A DNA stretch of 7,222 nt from Pseudomonadota bacterium (GTDB taxonomy: Bacteria; Pseudomonadota; Alphaproteobacteria; Sphingomonadales; Sphingomonadaceae). Under the pieces are notes generated by a model that did no database searches, was not told where the DNA came from, and saw only the letters and a list, made by a program, of their open reading frames with translations. Below, in pieces: positions 5,741 through 7,222 of the stretch. The position numbers and the translations under genes were made by a program. How positions within the stretch are numbered: position 1 is the stretch's first letter; each line of letters starts with the position of its first letter. Location of the stretch: the NCBI GenBank assembly GCA_023427285.1, contig JAEZBH010000046.1, forward strand, positions 1 through 7,222, given 5' to 3'.

Positions 5741-7222
5741 GTGGATGTAGTCATCGTCGAGTCGCCGGCCAAGGCCAAGACTATCAACAAATATTTGGGG
5801 TCGAACTATAAGGTTCTGGCCTCTTATGGGCATGTGCGCGATCTGCCGCCCAAGGATGGCTCGGTGAAGCCCGCCGAAGATTTCTCCATGGTTTGGGAGG
5901 TCTCCGGCGACAAGCAGAAGCAGCTCAAGTCCATTGCAGACGAAGCCAAGGGAGCCGATCGGGTCATTCTCGCGACCGACCCTGATCGCGAAGGCGAGGC
6001 CATCTCGTGGCACCTGCTGGAAGTTCTGAAGGCCAAGCGCGCCCTGCCCAAAGGCGGCGTGCAGCGCGTGACCTTCAACGAGATCACCAAGTCGGCGGTG
6101 ATGGAGGCGATGGCCAATCCGCGCGACCTTCATACCGATCTGATCAATGCGTATCTGGCCCGCCGCGCACTGGACTATCTGGTGGGCTTCACCCTCTCGC
6201 CGGTGCTGTGGCGCAAATTGCCGGGCGCACGCTCGGCAGGCCGGGTGCAGTCTGTGGCGCTGCGGCTGATCTGCGACCGCGAGGTCGAGATCGAGCGGTT
6301 CGTCGCCCGCGAATACTGGACGATCGACGGCCTGTTCAACACCGCCTCAAGTGAGGCGTTCTCGGCGCGGCTGGTGCTGCTGGACGGCCAGAAGCTGGAC
6401 AAGTTCAGCATCAACAACGCCGAAAGCGCAGAACATGCCCGCCGCACGGTGGAGGGCTCGCGCTTCCGCATCGAATCGGTTGAGCAGAAGCCGGTCAGCC
6501 GGAACCCGTACCCGCCGTTCATCACCTCGACGCTGCAACAGGAAGCCGCCCGCAAGCTCGGCTTCTCGGCAACCCAGACCATGCGCGTTGCCCAGCAGCT
6601 GTACGAAGGCATCTCGATCGGCGGCGAGACCACGGGTCTCATCACCTACATGCGTACCGACGGCGTGACCCTGAGCGGGGAGGCGATTGCCGGTGCCCGC
6701 GCGGTGATTGCGGAGGATTTCGGCGCGGCCTACGTGCCGTCTGCCCCGCGCACCTATCAGACCAAGGCCAAGAACGCTCAGGAAGCGCACGAGGCGATTC
6801 GCCCGACCAACCTCAGCCTGCGCCCGGATCAGGCGGTGCGCTACCTCTCGACCGAGCAGGCGCGCCTGTATGAACTGATCTGGAAGCGCACGATTGCGTG
6901 CCAGATGGCCAGCGCCCGTCTGGAGCGCACCACGGCTGAACTGCTCTCGGAAGATCGCAAGACCGGCCTGCGGGCCACGGGTCAGGTTGTGCAGTTCCCC
7001 GGCTTCCTGGCCGTGTACGAGGAAGGGCGCGACGACAGCCAGTCCACCAGCGGGGAGGACGATGACAATCGCCGTCTGCCCAAGCTGACCGTGGGCGAGA
7101 CCCCGGCGCTTCGGGAAGTGAAGAGCGAGCAGCACTTCACCACGCCGCCGCCGCGTTATTCGGAAGCCTCTCTGGTCAAGAAGCTGGAAGAGCTGGGCAT
7201 TGGTCGTCCGTCCACCTACGCC
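5741..7222 (+). CDS. topA: DNA topoisomerase I (C-terminus cut by window)
   Basis: The frame is open from a GTG at 5741 to the last base and gives 494 residues of a type IA topoisomerase. This enzyme relaxes negative supercoils by making a transient single-strand break. The N-terminal Toprim domain has VIVESPAKAKTI (3-14, catalytic E7) and the acidic triad in ATDPDREGEAISWHL (D80, D82, E84). The arch and cleavage domains show LARRALDYLVGF, SAGRVQSVALRLICDREVEIE and NPYPPFITSTLQQEA. The active-site tyrosine is Y303 in LITYMRTDGV, with R305 beside it. QEAHEAIRPTN and ASLVKKLEELGIGRPSTYA follow. An acidic insert (GRDDSQSTSGEDDDNRR) lies in the later core. The remaining core and the C-terminal DNA-binding domains lie beyond the window. 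GTG is preferred because the protein begins at the conserved first strand and a good Shine-Dalgarno precedes it. It lies 89 bases after dprA. Confidence 0.97.
   Translation, partial: MDVVIVESPAKAKTINKYLGSNYKVLASYGHVRDLPPKDGSVKPAEDFSMVWEVSGDKQKQLKSIADEAKGADRVILATDPDREGEAISWHLLEVLKAKRALPKGGVQRVTFNEITKSAVMEAMANPRDLHTDLINAYLARRALDYLVGFTLSPVLWRKLPGARSAGRVQSVALRLICDREVEIERFVAREYWTIDGLFNTASSEAFSARLVLLDGQKLDKFSINNAESAEHARRTVEGSRFRIESVEQKPVSRNPYPPFITSTLQQEAARKLGFSATQTMRVAQQLYEGISIGGETTGLITYMRTDGVTLSGEAIAGARAVIAEDFGAAYVPSAPRTYQTKAKNAQEAHEAIRPTNLSLRPDQAVRYLSTEQARLYELIWKRTIACQMASARLERTTAELLSEDRKTGLRATGQVVQFPGFLAVYEEGRDDSQSTSGEDDDNRRLPKLTVGETPALREVKSEQHFTTPPPRYSEASLVKKLEELGIGRPSTYA

Noticed and set aside
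1..7222. Mobile element, defence island or CRISPR array
   Set aside because: All six main genes are conserved housekeeping genes with uniform high GC. There are no terminal repeats, transposase or integrase motifs, or regularly spaced repeats.

Overview
The window is a compact, high-GC stretch of what looks like an ordinary bacterial chromosome. The organism is most likely an alphaproteobacterium. That inference rests on three things: the plsY-dprA-topA gene order, which is common in that class; the short 'NLRTA / LDDTD' type of glutamyl-tRNA synthetase; and strongly GC-biased third codon positions. I cannot name a genus. Six protein-coding genes fill almost all of the sequence. I see no rRNA, tRNA, CRISPR array, insertion sequence or prophage signature.

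Left arm (1-3634, minus strand): a tightly coupled three-gene operon read right to left, nadE then gltX then trmJ-like. nadE makes NAD+ with glutamine as nitrogen donor. gltX is a class I glutamyl-tRNA synthetase of the shorter type. The last gene is a SPOUT-family tRNA/rRNA 2'-O-ribose methyltransferase whose C-terminus runs off the window at base 1. nadE and gltX overlap by ATGA and gltX and trmJ by TGATG, and neither downstream gene has a clear Shine-Dalgarno sequence. Translational coupling is therefore likely.

Centre (3635-3804): a 170-bp divergent intergenic region. It holds a near-perfect 19-bp inverted repeat (3701-3719) lying inside a plausible nadE promoter. It also holds a possible 31-codon leader ORF whose stop overlaps the nadE start by ATGA. 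This is the least explained part of the window.

Right arm (3805-7222, plus strand): plsY (acyl-phosphate glycerol-3-phosphate acyltransferase), dprA (DNA-processing protein that loads RecA on incoming single strands) and topA (DNA topoisomerase I), which runs off the right edge with its catalytic core present. The gaps are 95 bp and 89 bp. Each can hold local regulatory signals, including a stem-loop across the plsY stop codon and an AT-rich stretch before topA.

The genes are core housekeeping functions: NAD synthesis, tRNA charging and modification, phospholipid synthesis, and DNA uptake and topology. I found no convincing new system. The points worth checking are the intergenic palindrome and leader ORF, the GltX subtype with an unusual residue in an otherwise conserved motif, and the stem-loop at the end of plsY.
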